A DNA stretch of 64,000 nt from Halovulum sp039180525 (GCA_039180525.1 JBCDDF010000005.1:1-64000), one strand, 5' to 3'; positions 41,670 to 52,958 are shown, numbered from the stretch's first letter. The notes: generated by a model from the sequence alone, not told the origin. Translations and numbers: made by a program.

Positions 41670-42967
41670 GTCCGGGGCGCCGGCAAGTGGTCCAGGATCA
41701 CCCGGCGGACATGGCGGATGACGTCGACGCCTTCGGAAGACACGCTCCAGGCGGCGTTGGCCAGTGCCGCGGCGCGGTCGGGCGGCAGGCTTTCGATCAC
41801 TTTCGCCGCCAGACTGTTCGCATCGGGCACCGGCACCGCCGCGCCGGCGGCCTGAAACCGGGCATAGGTCATCGCGAAATTCTGCACATGCGGGCCATGA
41901 AGTATTGCCGAGCCCAACAGCGCCGGCTCGAACGGGTTGTGCCCGCCGGCATCGGTCAGTGACCCGCCCAGAAAGCTGACCGTGGCCAGGCGATACCACA
42001 GCCCCATCTCGCCCAGCGTATCGGCCAGGTAGATCTCGGTCTCTCGATTGGGTTCTTCGCCCGCGGACCGCATGGCGACCGCCCAGCCCTCGGTGCGCAG
42101 ACGCTCGGCAATGCTGGGCCCGCGTTCGGGATGCCGCGGCGCGATGATCAGCAGCAGGCCGGGAAACCGTCGCCGGGCGCGGCGGTGGGCGGTGGCGGCG
42201 ATCTCCTCCTCACCGTCATGGGTGGAAGCGGCGAGCCAGACCGGCCGGCCGGCCAACTGCTTTTTCAACCGCGCCAGCGCGTCCACGTCATGGGGCAACG
42301 GGTCTGCGGTGTCTTTCAGGCTGCCCGCAACCTCCACCGTGTCGGCGCGCGCGCCCAGGGAAATCAGCCGCGCAGCCCCCGGCGGATCCTGCGCGAGGAT
42401 GGTGTCGAACCGCACCAGAAGGGCCGCGCTGTAGTGCGGGAACCGCCGCAGCCGCGCCGCCGACCGGTCCGAGATGCGGGCGTTGATCAGCAGCATCGGA
42501 CAGCCCAGGCGGTTCGTTTCGACGACCAGCCGCGGCCACAGTTCGCTTTCGGTCCAGACCGCCATGTCCGGCGCCCAGTGGCGCAGAAACCGGCGCACCG
42601 CCGCGCGGGTGTCGACCGGCGCGAACTGGTGGATCACCCCATCCGGCAGGCGCCGCCGCATCAGATCGGCGGAGCTGCGTGTGCCGGTGGTCAGCAGAAC
42701 CTGCGGCGCCGGCTCTGCCTTGGCCAGGCCGCCGATCAGGGACAGAAGCGATACCGACTCGCCGACGGACGCCGCGTGGAACCAGATCAGACGGCCCGCC
42801 GGCCTGGCGACGCTGGCGATACCAAAGCGTTCCGGCAGGCGGGCCGGGTCCTCTTTTCCATGCCGGGCGCGGCGCGCCAAGTGCCGCCGGACCCAGGGTT
42901 CCGCGATGGCGGAAACACCCAGCGCCACTGCCAGCAGCAAAGAGCGCGGCGCTGGGCGGTCAGCCAA
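41666..42967 (-). CDS. waaA: 3-deoxy-D-manno-octulosonic acid transferase (Kdo transferase)
   Basis: A GT30 enzyme of 433 residues that adds Kdo to lipid IVA. An N-terminal hydrophobic anchor is followed by LIWFHAASVGESVSLLSLI (catalytic Glu), VWTESELWPRLV and, late, SLTDAGGHNPFEPALLG. The C-terminal domain carries APRHPERGPSIAERL. The start is uncertain: TTG 42967 follows GAGG closely and overlaps the DUF4170 stop by eight bases; the longer frame is antisense noise. Confidence 0.9.
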   Translation of the reverse strand: MADRPAPRSLLLAVALGVSAIAEPWVRRHLARRARHGKEDPARLPERFGIASVARPAGRLIWFHAASVGESVSLLSLIGGLAKAEPAPQVLLTTGTRSSADLMRRRLPDGVIHQFAPVDTRAAVRRFLRHWAPDMAVWTESELWPRLVVETNRLGCPMLLINARISDRSAARLRRFPHYSAALLVRFDTILAQDPPGAARLISLGARADTVEVAGSLKDTADPLPHDVDALARLKKQLAGRPVWLAASTHDGEEEIAATAHRRARRRFPGLLLIIAPRHPERGPSIAERLRTEGWAVAMRSAGEEPNRETEIYLADTLGEMGLWYRLATVSFLGGSLTDAGGHNPFEPALLGSAILHGPHVQNFAMTYARFQAAGAAVPVPDANSLAAKVIESLPPDRAAALANAAWSVSSEGVDVIRHVRRVILDHLPAPRT

Positions 42968-43199
42968 GTTCCTCGGTCGGGCTGGCGGCCGCCTCTTCGT
43001 CGCGCAGGCGGTGCAGATGGGCGATGAAGTATCGCATATGCGCGTTGTCCACCGTGGCCTGCGCGCGCGACTTCCAGGCGTCGTAGGCGGTGGCGTAGTC
43101 GGGGAAGATGCCAACGATATCGATGGCATCGACGTCCCGGAATTGGGTCGATGTCGGGTCGGTCAACTCACCGCCAAAGACCAGATGCAAACGCTGCAT
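42960..43199 (-). CDS. DUF4170 protein
   Basis: A 79-residue protein of DUF4170, common next to waaA in Rhodobacterales. It reads MQRLHLVFGGEL then IVGIFPDYATAYDAWKS and DNAHMRYFIAHLHRL. I start at ATG 43199, ten bases after GGGGGA, rather than 43217. The product is cytoplasmic and probably small and globular. The tie to lipid A genes is positional only; its function is not known. Confidence 0.82.
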   Translation of the reverse strand: MQRLHLVFGGELTDPTSTQFRDVDAIDIVGIFPDYATAYDAWKSRAQATVDNAHMRYFIAHLHRLRDEEAAASPTEELG

Positions 43200-43259
43200 A
43201 TGCCAAACGTCCCCCATGATTGCATGACGTCAGGCAGCCTAGAGGAACGCGGCACCGGG

Positions 43260-44048
43260 TCAAGCGGGCGGGGCGGGTCCGCGCCGATGCGCCATCAGCG
43301 CCCGGTGGATCGGCGCCGGCGCGACGAAACAGCCCGGATGCAGCGCGCGCGCGCCGTCCAGACGCAACGGGCGGCCGTTGCGGTCGGTGACCGTCGCGCC
43401 GGCCTCTCCGGCGATCAGCGCGGCGGCTGCGATGTCCCATTCCCAGGTGTCGCGCAGGGTGATCATGGCATCGAAGCGCCCCTGGGCGACAAGGCAGATG
43501 CGATAGGCCAGCGACGGCCGGTAGACCCGCGCCACCGCCGGCACCCCGCCGGGCCAGTGATCTGGCCGCAGCGCCGGTTTGGTGGCCAGAACGGCGGCAT
43601 CCCGCAGTCCTTCGCGCGCGGCCACGGCGATGGGCGCGGCGTTCAGCGTGGCGCCACCCCCGGCGGTGGCCGCGAACAGCCGGTCCTGCGCCGGCAGATA
43701 GACCACCGCGGCGGTTGGCCGGCCGTCGCGGACCACCGCCAATGCATGGGCAAAGGCGGTGGTGCCCTCGATAAAGGCGCGGGTGCCGTCGATCGGGTCG
43801 ATGACGAAGCTGGGGCCCGCGCCGGTCGTGCTGTTGGGGCTTTCCTCGGACAACCAGCCGTAGTCGGGCCGCGCGGTGCGCAGCCGGTCCTCCAGCATGG
43901 CGTTGACGGCCAGGTCGGCCTCCGTCACCGGACCTTCGCCGCCGCCCTTGTCCCAAACCTTCGGGTCCTGGCGGAAGTGCTGCATGGCGATCTCACCCGC
44001 GGCGCGGGCGGCGCCGGTCAGCAGTGCCAGATCGTCATTTTCCGGCAA
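43260..44048 (-). CDS. cysQ: 3'(2'),5'-bisphosphate nucleotidase / inositol monophosphatase family
   Basis: A 262-residue lithium-sensitive phosphatase of the CysQ/IMPase fold. Metal-site motifs are WLSEESPNS (Glu), DPIDGTRAFIEG (Asp-Pro-Ile-Asp-Gly-Thr) and WEWDIAAAALIAGEAG. CysQ removes the 3' phosphate from PAP/PAPS by-products of sulfate assimilation; an inositol or other monophosphatase role cannot be excluded. Its ATG lies inside the pmbA 3' end (14-base overlap). Confidence 0.85.
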   Translation of the reverse strand: MPENDDLALLTGAARAAGEIAMQHFRQDPKVWDKGGGEGPVTEADLAVNAMLEDRLRTARPDYGWLSEESPNSTTGAGPSFVIDPIDGTRAFIEGTTAFAHALAVVRDGRPTAAVVYLPAQDRLFAATAGGGATLNAAPIAVAAREGLRDAAVLATKPALRPDHWPGGVPAVARVYRPSLAYRICLVAQGRFDAMITLRDTWEWDIAAAALIAGEAGATVTDRNGRPLRLDGARALHPGCFVAPAPIHRALMAHRRGPAPPA

Positions 44049-45381
44049 CCGTCAGACCTTCGACCACCAGGCTGGGGACCACCGCGCTCAGATGCGGGCG
44101 GGCATCGTCGGCGGCGCGCAGGCTCAAGAGCATGTCCTTCAGATTGCCGGCGATGGTGCATTCGTTGACCGGTTCGGCGACCTCTCCGCCGCGCACCCAG
44201 AACCCGGAGGCCCCACGCGAGTAGTCCCCGGTATTGGGGTTGATCGAACTGCCCATGAGCGAGGTCACCAGCAACCCCTCGCCCATCTGCCGCAGCAGAT
44301 CCGCCTTGGCGGTCTGCGGGCCGGTCAGGCGGACATTTCCGGTGGCCGGGCTGGGCGGCCCGCCGGTGCCGCGCGCGGCATTCGACGTGCTGGAAAGGCC
44401 CAGCTTGCGCGCGCTGGCCAGATCCAGGATCCAGCCCTGCAGCACGCCATCGGCAACCAGGGTTCGGTCGGTGGTCGGCAAGCCCTCTGCATCGAAGGGT
44501 TGGGAGCGTCCGACGCGGGCGCGATGCGGCTCTTCGATCAGCGATAGCGCCTGTGGCAGCACCGGCTGGTGCAGCAGATCCTTGGCCCAACTGGTGCCGC
44601 GGGCGATGGCGGCGCCGTTGATCGCCGACAGCAGATGGCCGACCAGCCCGGCAGCGATGCGTTCATCGAACATCACCGGAAATGCGCCAGTCGCCGGTTG
44701 CGTGGCGCCGGCGCGGGCCAGTGTACGGGCCGCGGCGAGCGCGCCGATGTCTTGCGCATCCGGCATATCGGCGGCGTGGCTGCGCGATTCAAAGGCGTAG
44801 TCGCGCTCCATCTCCAACCCCTCGCCGCAGATGGCGACACACGCCGCGCCGTGGGTGGTGCGGGCATAGCCGCCTTCGAACCCGTTGCTGGCGGCCAGAT
44901 AGATCTCTGCCGACTGGAACTGCGCCCCGGCGCTTTGAACCTGGGCGATGCCGGATTTGGCCAGCGCCGCGGCTTCAAGCGCGCGCGCGGTCTCTGCCAG
45001 CATATCGGCGCTGGGCGGGTCGGCGGGATCGACCAGGTCGAGCGCGGCCAGATCCCAGGACTGGGCCAGATCGTCCGGGTCGGCCAGGCCGATGGACGGA
45101 TCCTCCGGCGCCTCGCGCGCCATGGCCACCGAGCGTTCCACCATGTCCTCGATGGCCGCATCGCGGGTGTCGGAGATCGACACGCAGGCCTGCCGCCGCC
45201 CCATCAGCACGCGCAGACCCAGATCGGTGCCTTCGGAGCGTTCCGCCGTCTCCAACGCGCCGCTGCGCATCTCCATCGAAACGCCATCGGCGCGCACGGC
45301 CAGCACATCCGCCGCCTCGGCGCCGGCGCGTTTCGCCGCCATCAGGGTGCGGGTCGCCAGATCGCGCAGATCCGCGCTCAT
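44035..45381 (-). CDS. pmbA: TldD/PmbA family metallopeptidase, PmbA type
   Basis: A 448-residue PmbA/TldE-type protein; with TldD it processes peptides such as microcins and antitoxins. The family blocks SMEMRSGALETAERSEGTDL, FDERIAAGLVGHLLSAING, STSNAARGTGGPPSPATGN and MGSSINPNTGDYSRGASGFW are clear. PmbA lacks the HExxxH zinc site found in TldD, and none is seen here. It starts at ATG 45381, overlapping the MAPEG gene stop (ATGA) and the downstream cysQ. Confidence 0.92.
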   Translation of the reverse strand: MSADLRDLATRTLMAAKRAGAEAADVLAVRADGVSMEMRSGALETAERSEGTDLGLRVLMGRRQACVSISDTRDAAIEDMVERSVAMAREAPEDPSIGLADPDDLAQSWDLAALDLVDPADPPSADMLAETARALEAAALAKSGIAQVQSAGAQFQSAEIYLAASNGFEGGYARTTHGAACVAICGEGLEMERDYAFESRSHAADMPDAQDIGALAAARTLARAGATQPATGAFPVMFDERIAAGLVGHLLSAINGAAIARGTSWAKDLLHQPVLPQALSLIEEPHRARVGRSQPFDAEGLPTTDRTLVADGVLQGWILDLASARKLGLSSTSNAARGTGGPPSPATGNVRLTGPQTAKADLLRQMGEGLLVTSLMGSSINPNTGDYSRGASGFWVRGGEVAEPVNECTIAGNLKDMLLSLRAADDARPHLSAVVPSLVVEGLTVAGK

Positions 45382-45794
45382 GCCGCCACCAACGCGTAAA
45401 GCGCGTGCCCGATCAGACCAAGCGCCAGGACGCCCAGTACCAGCACCGTCAGCCCCGCGCCGGCACCGCGTTGCCAGCCCGGCGCGTCGTCGGCGGTGAA
45501 ATGCAGCGCGTGGAACACGCGGCCAAGGGTCAGCGCCAGGCCGAAGATGTGGATCACCAGCGCCGGCGCACCCTGCAGAGTGGTGGCCAGCAGCAACAGC
45601 AGCGCCAAGGGCACGGTTTCCACGAAATTCGCCTGGCCCCGCATGGCGCGGATCAGTGTCGGCTGGTTGCCGTCGCCGATCGAGATCTTCAGCGCCGTGC
45701 GCTTCTGGCCGACATTGAACGCAAGCCAAATCAGGATCAGCGTGTTCAGCGCCGCATAAAGCGTAAAGGCGCCAAGCGCCGCCGATGGTTCCAT
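45378..45794 (-). CDS. MAPEG family membrane protein
   Basis: A 138-residue four-helix membrane protein of the MAPEG family (membrane-associated eicosanoid/glutathione proteins). It has ANFVETVPLALLLLLA and HIFGLALTLGRVFHALHF, the family signature stretches. ATG 45794 follows GAAAGGACGAC. It heads the MAPEG-pmbA-cysQ run. Bacterial members are often glutathione transferase- or peroxidase-like; the activity here is unproven. Confidence 0.85.
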   Translation of the reverse strand: MEPSAALGAFTLYAALNTLILIWLAFNVGQKRTALKISIGDGNQPTLIRAMRGQANFVETVPLALLLLLATTLQGAPALVIHIFGLALTLGRVFHALHFTADDAPGWQRGAGAGLTVLVLGVLALGLIGHALYALVAA

Positions 45795-45941
45795 GATGTC
45801 GTCCTTTCTTCCGCAGCACCGCTGCCCCGGCCAGAACTTAAGCATCGCGCGCCGCTGTTCCAGCGCGAAATCGGACCGACCGAGAGTTGAGCTTGGCGCG
45901 TCACCGGCCTAACGTGGAAACCGGGGCGGGTTGAAGGCATT

Positions 45942-46358
45942 TTGATTACGGGCATGCAGCCACAGGGTGAATTGACTCTCCAGACCATCGCCATGCCGGG
46001 CGATACCAATGCCAATGGTGATATCTTCGGTGGCTGGCTTATGGCGCAGATGGATCTGGGCGCGTCGGTCCTGGCGCGTAACCGGGCCAGGGGACGGGTG
46101 GCGACCGTGGCGGTCGAGGCGATGTCGTTTCTGCGCCCGGTGCATGTGGGCGACACGGTATCGATCTATGCCACGATGCTGCGCGAGGGCGGGACCTCGA
46201 TGCAGATTTGCGTGGAGTCATGGGTGATCCGCCAACCCGACGCCACCCGGCTGCGGGTGACGGAGGCGACGTTTGTTTTTGTCGCGGTGGGTGAAGATGG
46301 GCGGAAGCGCCCGTTGCCCGCCGCGGATGTGTGTGTTGAAGAACCGGTTAAGGGGTAG
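45942..46358 (+). CDS. acyl-CoA thioesterase (YciA-like hotdog fold)
   Basis: A hotdog-fold thioesterase of about 138 residues with the YciA/BFIT pattern: TIAMPGDTNANGDIFGGWLMAQMD, where Asn-Gly-Asp-Ile-Phe-Gly-Gly holds the active-site Asp, then VAVEAMSFLRPVHVGD. The start is TTG 45942, four bases after GAAGG, or ATG 45954 without a good site. Divergent from the MAPEG operon. YciA types act on short- to medium-chain acyl-CoA. An SH3 protein gene begins eight bases later. Confidence 0.85.
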   Translation: MITGMQPQGELTLQTIAMPGDTNANGDIFGGWLMAQMDLGASVLARNRARGRVATVAVEAMSFLRPVHVGDTVSIYATMLREGGTSMQICVESWVIRQPDATRLRVTEATFVFVAVGEDGRKRPLPAADVCVEEPVKG

Positions 46359-46365
46359 TCGTGTA

Positions 46366-47025
46366 ATGAGTTGGCGCATGAGATACGCGTTTTTGAGATG
46401 GGGCCGGGTGGCGGCCCTGGTGGCGGCCGTAGCCGCAGGGGCCGGGCCGGTGTCGGCGGAAACGCCCGGGCTTTACGACGTGATCGGCGTGGCCGAAAAC
46501 GATACGCTGAAAATCCGCGAAAACCCAAGGCCATCCGCGCTGATCGTGGGTGAGTTGCCGCGATCCGCGCGCGGGGTGGAGGTGGTGCAACTCAGCGAGA
46601 ACGGGAATTGGGGCCGGGTCAACCAAGGCGATCTGAGCGGCTGGGTGTCGCTGCAGTTCTTGGCCGCGCAATCGGCGTCGGAACCGGGTGAGACACGCTT
46701 TGACCGTCCACTTCTGTGCGTGGGTGGGGAACCTGACTGGTCGATCCTGACCAGCGGCGGCGATGGCCTGGTTCTGAACCATCCGCAAAGCCCGAGTTCG
46801 GAGTTCACGATACGACTGAAACTGGCCGCGCAGGGCCGGCCACAGGTGTCGCAGGTGGTGCAGGCGAGCGCGGAGCGCGCCAGTCTGATCGGTGTCCTTC
46901 GCCACGATATCTGCACCGATGCGGCCTCGGACCGGACCTATGGCATGACGATGGATGCGCTTTTGCGCGATGGCGGCGGCACGCGACTTCTGACCGGCTG
47001 CTGTTCGCTGGACGCGACCAACTGA
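46366..47025 (+). CDS. secreted bacterial SH3-domain protein
   Basis: A 219-residue exported protein. An N-terminal signal peptide runs to about VSAETPG; next comes a bacterial SH3 repeat of about 55 residues (NDTLKIRENPRPSALIVGEL, then WGRVNQGDLSGWVSLQFL), a fold that often binds peptidoglycan. The C-terminal 120 residues contain DRPLLCVGGEPDWSI and four cysteines, a domain I have seen in Rhodobacterales COG3650-like proteins. AAGGGG precedes ATG 46366; ATG 46378 is an alternative. Probably co-transcribed with the thioesterase. Confidence 0.78.
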   Translation: MSWRMRYAFLRWGRVAALVAAVAAGAGPVSAETPGLYDVIGVAENDTLKIRENPRPSALIVGELPRSARGVEVVQLSENGNWGRVNQGDLSGWVSLQFLAAQSASEPGETRFDRPLLCVGGEPDWSILTSGGDGLVLNHPQSPSSEFTIRLKLAAQGRPQVSQVVQASAERASLIGVLRHDICTDAASDRTYGMTMDALLRDGGGTRLLTGCCSLDATN

Positions 47026-47054
47026 CACGTTCGGCCTTGGTGCGCCGCCAACCC

Positions 47055-47132
47055 GCCCGGACAGGATCGCGACCGCGATCCTCCTGGCCGCTGGCGGCCA
47101 GGCCGCGGGGAGGCTTCCCCGCGGGTCCGGGC
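47055..47132. repeat. four-way-junction (cloverleaf) repeat, copy A
   Basis: Outer stem GCCCGGAC (47055-47062) with GTCCGGGC (47125-47132) encloses three abutting hairpins: GGATCGCG/CGCGATCC (47064-47081), CCTGGCCG/CGGCCAGG (47083-47102) and CCGCGGGGA/TCCCCGCGG (47103-47124). Only two bases (47063, 47082) lie between the stems. Copy B at 52885-52958 has the same plan and cores, with hairpin tips changed but still paired. It separates the convergent SH3 and alkB genes. Confidence 0.9.
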
Positions 47133-47190
47133 GTTCCGCAGCGCCCGGGTCGGGCAGTTGGCCGGCGGGTCGTATTGCCGGCTCCCGGTC

Positions 47191-47793
47191 TCAGGTCACG
47201 ACCCGTAGCGTAAGGTTCAGCCGCCCGCCGTGGTCGAGCAGCGTGGAGCCGCCGAATTGGATCCTGTCGATCCCGTGAAACTTCCGCCGCGCCGGGCCGC
47301 CCATGACCAGGACGTCCCCGCTTTCCAACTTAACCGACCGCGTCGGGTCCGACCGTTGTGTCCCGCCGATCCGGAACAGCGCCGGATCACCCAGCGAAAT
47401 GGACACCACCGGGCAGGAAAAGTCGGCCTCGTCCTTGTCCTGATGCAACCCCATCCGCGCGCCGGTACCGTAGAAATTGACCAGGCAGCATTCCGGCGCG
47501 CGGGCGCACGCCGCCACCGCCGTCCACACCGCCAGCACACTGTCGGGGATCGGTGGCCAGACCCCGCCGGCCGGGTGGTGTTCCTGATACCGGTAGCCCC
47601 TGCCGTCGGCGACCCAACCGAAGCGCCCGGCGGCGGTCATACGCACGCGCATCGGCTTGCCCCATGGCGTGACGGGCGCCACCAGAGGCGCCACCGCAAC
47701 CACCGCCCGGACGTCCGCGACCATTGCCTCCTGGGCGGTACGATCCAGGTAAGACTTGTGCAGCACGAAATCCTCAATCTCGATAGACGGCAT
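47191..47793 (-). CDS. alkB: AlkB-type Fe(II)/2-oxoglutarate DNA repair dioxygenase
   Basis: A 200-residue AlkB homologue that removes alkyl groups from DNA or RNA bases. The iron ligands are His and Asp in LHQDKDEADF and the later His in KFHGIDRI; the 2-oxoglutarate Arg lies in LNLTLRVV. The YGTGARMGLH block is typical. Start ATG 47793 gives the usual length for short AlkB proteins. It is divergent from the broken cNMP/TrxR-like gene across 51 bases. Confidence 0.93.
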   Translation of the reverse strand: MPSIEIEDFVLHKSYLDRTAQEAMVADVRAVVAVAPLVAPVTPWGKPMRVRMTAAGRFGWVADGRGYRYQEHHPAGGVWPPIPDSVLAVWTAVAACARAPECCLVNFYGTGARMGLHQDKDEADFSCPVVSISLGDPALFRIGGTQRSDPTRSVKLESGDVLVMGGPARRKFHGIDRIQFGGSTLLDHGGRLNLTLRVVT

Positions 47794-47844
47794 GCCATCT
47801 CCTAAATAGTCAGACTGATGCCATTCAAGATATAGGGCCGATCC

Positions 47845-49503
47845 ATGTCACAAACGCGGTTTTCCACGTCCAAGCTCTACGATGCGGTGCGGTCTGCCGC
47901 CGGACGCGCCCTGACGCCCGACCAGATCGGGATTCTGCGCGGCTATGGCGTCGAAAGGACGTTCCAGCCGGGCGCGTTTCTGTTTCGCGCCGGCCAGGAT
48001 GAAGGGCAATTCTACGTCATCCTCGAGGGCGAGATCTCTATCCTGGGTGAGACGCTGGACGGTGAGGAATTCGTCAGCGGCCGTGCCACGGAAAACGCTT
48101 TCCTCGGCGAACTCGGCCTTTTGACCGGTCAGCGTGCGTTTCTGTCGGCGCGCGCCGAAAAGCCGACCGAGGTGATCGAAATCGCCGTCGAAAGGCTGCG
48201 CGAGATCATCGCCAGCATTCCGGAACTGGGCGATGTCATCGTCTCCGGCTTCGCCGCCCGGCGCGAGGCGTTGATGCAGACCGCCGATGCCAGCCTCGTC
48301 GCGCTTGGGCCGGAGGCAAACGGTCAGGTCACCCGCGCCCGCGAATTCGTCAGCCGCAACCGTATCCCGCACAGCTTCATGGACACCACCGGCGCGCAGG
48401 GTGCCGATGTCGCAGCGCGGCTGGATCTGGATCCAACGACGTTGAACATTGTGTTGCGCGGCAATGAGGTCGTGCGCCGGCCCGACAATCCGGGCATCGC
48501 CTATGCGCTGGGCATGGCGTTGGACGTCGCCGATGGGGTCGAGGTCGATCTGACGGTTATCGGTGCCCACCCGGGCGGGCTGGCGGCCGCCGTCTATGGC
48601 GCGTCGGAGGGGTTGAATACCGTTGTGGTGGAGGACACCGCCATCGGCGGGTAGGCCGGCACGTCGAGCCGGATCGAGAATTACATGGGCTTTCCCACCG
48701 GCATCTCGGGCCGAGATCTGGCCTATCGTGGGGCGGTGCAGTCCATCAAGTTCGGGGCCAGACTTGCCGCGCCGCGCACCGCCCGCCGATTGGATGAAAC
48801 CGCGTCGGGTTATCGCATCCATTTGTGCAACGGCAACGACATCTGCACGAAGTCGGTAGTGATCGCGACCGGTGTTCAGTATCGCAAGCTGCCGCTCGAT
48901 CGGCTGGCCGAATTCGAGGGTCAGGGCGTCTATTACGCCGCTACCGATCTGGAAGCGCGGTTTTGCAAGGGCACCGAGGTCGTGATCTTCGGCGGCGGCA
49001 ACTCCGCCGGCCAGGCGGCAATTTTTCTTTGCCGGGTCGCCGATCACGTGCATTTGGTGATCCGTGGCGCTGGCCTGTCCGAGACCATGTCGGACTATCT
49101 GCTGCACCGGCTCAAGAACGACCCCGGCATCACCATTCACACGCATACCGAGGTCGATGCGCTGGACGGTGCGGCAGCGCTGGAGGCCGCGACCCTTCGC
49201 AACAACCGGTCCGGAGAGACGCGGCGCATCGACACCAGGGCGCTTTTCATCATGATCGGCGCCGCGCCGTTCACCGACTGGCTGAATGGCCGCTGTGAAC
49301 TGGACAATCGCGATTTCGTCCGCACCGGAGAGGTGGTGGGTGGCAAATCGCCCAATGAGACCAGCTGCCCAGGCGTGTTCGCCATTGGCGATGTGCGGTC
49401 CGGTTCGGTCAAACGCGTCGCCTCTGCCGTGGGCGAGGGGTCGGTCGTGGTTTCGGCCGTTCACCGCTATCTGAGCGAACGCGGTCGGGTCGCGGCCGAA
49501 TGA
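47845..49503 (+). pseudogene. cNMP-binding domain + thioredoxin reductase-like flavoprotein, interrupted by amber codon
   Basis: One frame spans 553 codons but carries TAG at 48652-48654. The N-terminal part (about 1-135) is a cyclic nucleotide-binding domain (FYVILEGEISILGETLDGEE, ENAFLGELGLLTGQRAF), then a linker, then a flavoprotein of the TrxR fold starting at about residue 230. The stop falls in AIGG-stop-AGTSSRIENYMGFPTG, where relatives have AIGGQAG, so CAG (Gln) became TAG by one transition. The downstream half is intact (FGGGNSAGQAAIF, CPGVFAIGDVRSGS) and open to 49503. Relatives are FAD-dependent oxidoreductases joined to a cNMP domain. Read-through or sequencing error are alternatives to decay. 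Confidence 0.85.
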
Positions 49504-49573
49504 CCGCGACGACCCGCCGCGGTCGCCGGGAAATTAGCGGTTTGTAAAGGATCTCGCGCCACCTCTGCGCAGG

Positions 49574-49602
49574 TTGCAGGCGGGGGGGCCGCTCCTTATA
49601 TA
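49574..49602 (+). promoter_or_regulatory. dnaK promoter candidate
   Basis: TTGCAG (49574-49579), a 17-base spacer and TATATA (49597-49602) form a good sigma-70-type promoter 108 bases upstream of dnaK. I see no CIRCE inverted repeat and no clear RpoH promoter. Confidence 0.6.
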
Positions 49603-49710
49603 GCGCAGCGGGCCAGGCGTGCCGAGACGGGGCGCGCCGGTAGTCTATGGGATGGGGCGCAGGGGCCGCGCAGGCGGATCTGTCCCCGGTATCGCCAAGG
49701 GAAGGACAAC

Positions 49711-51627
<1,917 letters not shown>

Positions 51628-51701
51628 CCGGGCAATTCCTTATGGCCGGTCCGTGTCCGTTGGATGCGGGCCGGCCTTGCCGTTAATGGAGACCGCACGC
51701 G

Positions 51702-52859
51702 ATGGCGAAAGCTGACTACTACGACGTGCTCGGCGTCGGCCGTAGCGCCAGCGCCGATGAATTGAAACGCGCCTATCGGCAGAAGGCGAAAGAGCTTCAC
51801 CCCGACCGCAACAAGGACAACCCCCGCGCCGAGGAACAGTTCAAGGCCGTCAACGAAGCCTATGACATCCTCAAGGATGCGGAGAAAAAGGCGGCTTACG
51901 ATCGGTTCGGCCACGCCGCGTTCGAGGGCGGCACGGGCGCGAGCGCCGGGCGCGGCGGCGGCTTCCAGGGCGGTGGCGCGGATTTCGCGTCTGCTTTCTC
52001 GGACGTCTTCGACGATCTGTTCGGCGGGTTCGCAGGCGGAGCCCGCGCCGGCGGCGGGGGCGGGCAGCGCGCCCGACGCGGCGCGGATCTGCGCTACAAC
52101 CTTCGCGTATCGCTTGAGGATGCGTTTTCCGGCAAGCAGACGACGCTGACGGTCCCGGCCTCTGTCACTTGCGATGTCTGTAATGGCACCGGGGCCGAAG
52201 GTGGCAGCGAGCCCACGACCTGCCCGACCTGTTCGGGTATGGGCAAGGTGCGCGCGCAGCAGGGCTTTTTCACGGTCGAACGCACCTGTCCCACCTGCTC
52301 GGGCCGCGGGCAGATCATCAAGAACCCCTGCGACAATTGCGGCGGCGCCGGCCGTGTCGAACGGGATCGGTCGCTGTCGGTGAATATCCCGCCGGGGGTG
52401 GAGACCGGCACCCGCATCCGCCTGGCCGGTGAAGGTGAGGCTGGCCTGCGCGGCGGGCCGTCGGGGGATCTCTATATCTTCATCGATGTGGCCGAACACG
52501 CGATCTTCGAACGCGATGGCACCAGCCTGTTCTGCCGTATCCCGGTGTCGCTCACCACCGCCGCGCTGGGCGGTGAGTTGGAAGCGCCCACGCCCGATGG
52601 CGGCCGCAGCCGGGTAAAGGTGCCGGCGGGGGTGCAGTCCGGCAAGCAGTTGCGCCTGCGCGGCAAGGGTATGCCGGCGCTGCGCGGGCAGAGCTTTGGC
52701 GACCTTTACATCGAACTGGCGGTAGAGACGCCGGTGAACCTGAGCACGCGGCAGAAGGAACTGCTGCGCGAGTTCGAGGCGGCGGGAAAGAACAACAGCC
52801 CCGAAAGCCAGGACTTTTTTTCCAAGGTGAAAAATTTCTGGGAAGGCATGAAGGGCTGA
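51702..52859 (+). CDS. dnaJ: Hsp40 co-chaperone DnaJ
   Basis: A type I DnaJ of 385 residues that stimulates DnaK. The J domain (1-70) has the HPD motif in LHPDRNKDN; a Gly/Phe-rich region (about 75-125) follows. Then come the four zinc repeats CDVCNGTG, CPTCSGMG, CPTCSGRG and CDNCGGAG. The C-terminal substrate domains end with VKNFWEGMKG. Start ATG 51702 fits the family. Downstream lies a cloverleaf repeat. Confidence 0.97.
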   Translation: MAKADYYDVLGVGRSASADELKRAYRQKAKELHPDRNKDNPRAEEQFKAVNEAYDILKDAEKKAAYDRFGHAAFEGGTGASAGRGGGFQGGGADFASAFSDVFDDLFGGFAGGARAGGGGGQRARRGADLRYNLRVSLEDAFSGKQTTLTVPASVTCDVCNGTGAEGGSEPTTCPTCSGMGKVRAQQGFFTVERTCPTCSGRGQIIKNPCDNCGGAGRVERDRSLSVNIPPGVETGTRIRLAGEGEAGLRGGPSGDLYIFIDVAEHAIFERDGTSLFCRIPVSLTTAALGGELEAPTPDGGRSRVKVPAGVQSGKQLRLRGKGMPALRGQSFGDLYIELAVETPVNLSTRQKELLREFEAAGKNNSPESQDFFSKVKNFWEGMKG

Positions 52860-52884
52860 TCGCCCCCCGGTGCCACGCTGAATA

Positions 52885-52958
52885 GCCCGGACAGGATCGC
52901 GCCTGCGCGATCCTCCTGGCCGAATGGCCAGGCCGCGGGCGTGCCCGCGGGTCCGGGC
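52885..52958. repeat. four-way-junction (cloverleaf) repeat, copy B
   Basis: Outer stem GCCCGGAC (52885-52892) pairs with GTCCGGGC (52951-52958). Hairpins inside: GGATCGCGC/GCGCGATCC (52894-52913), CCTGGCC/GGCCAGG (52915-52932) and CCGCGGGC/GCCCGCGG (52933-52950). Against copy A (47055-47132), the outer stem and lower stem sequences are the same; the third hairpin differs at both sides so that pairing is kept. It lies 26 bases after dnaJ and could act as its transcript end. Confidence 0.9.

Noticed and set aside
47055..47132. The cloverleaf as a tRNA gene
   Set aside because: Stem lengths, lack of loops of tRNA size, no T-loop GTTCRANYC and no anticodon arm.
49504..49710. CIRCE element upstream of dnaK
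   Set aside because: No TTAGCACTC/GAGTGCTAA pair found; only a sigma-70-like promoter is visible.
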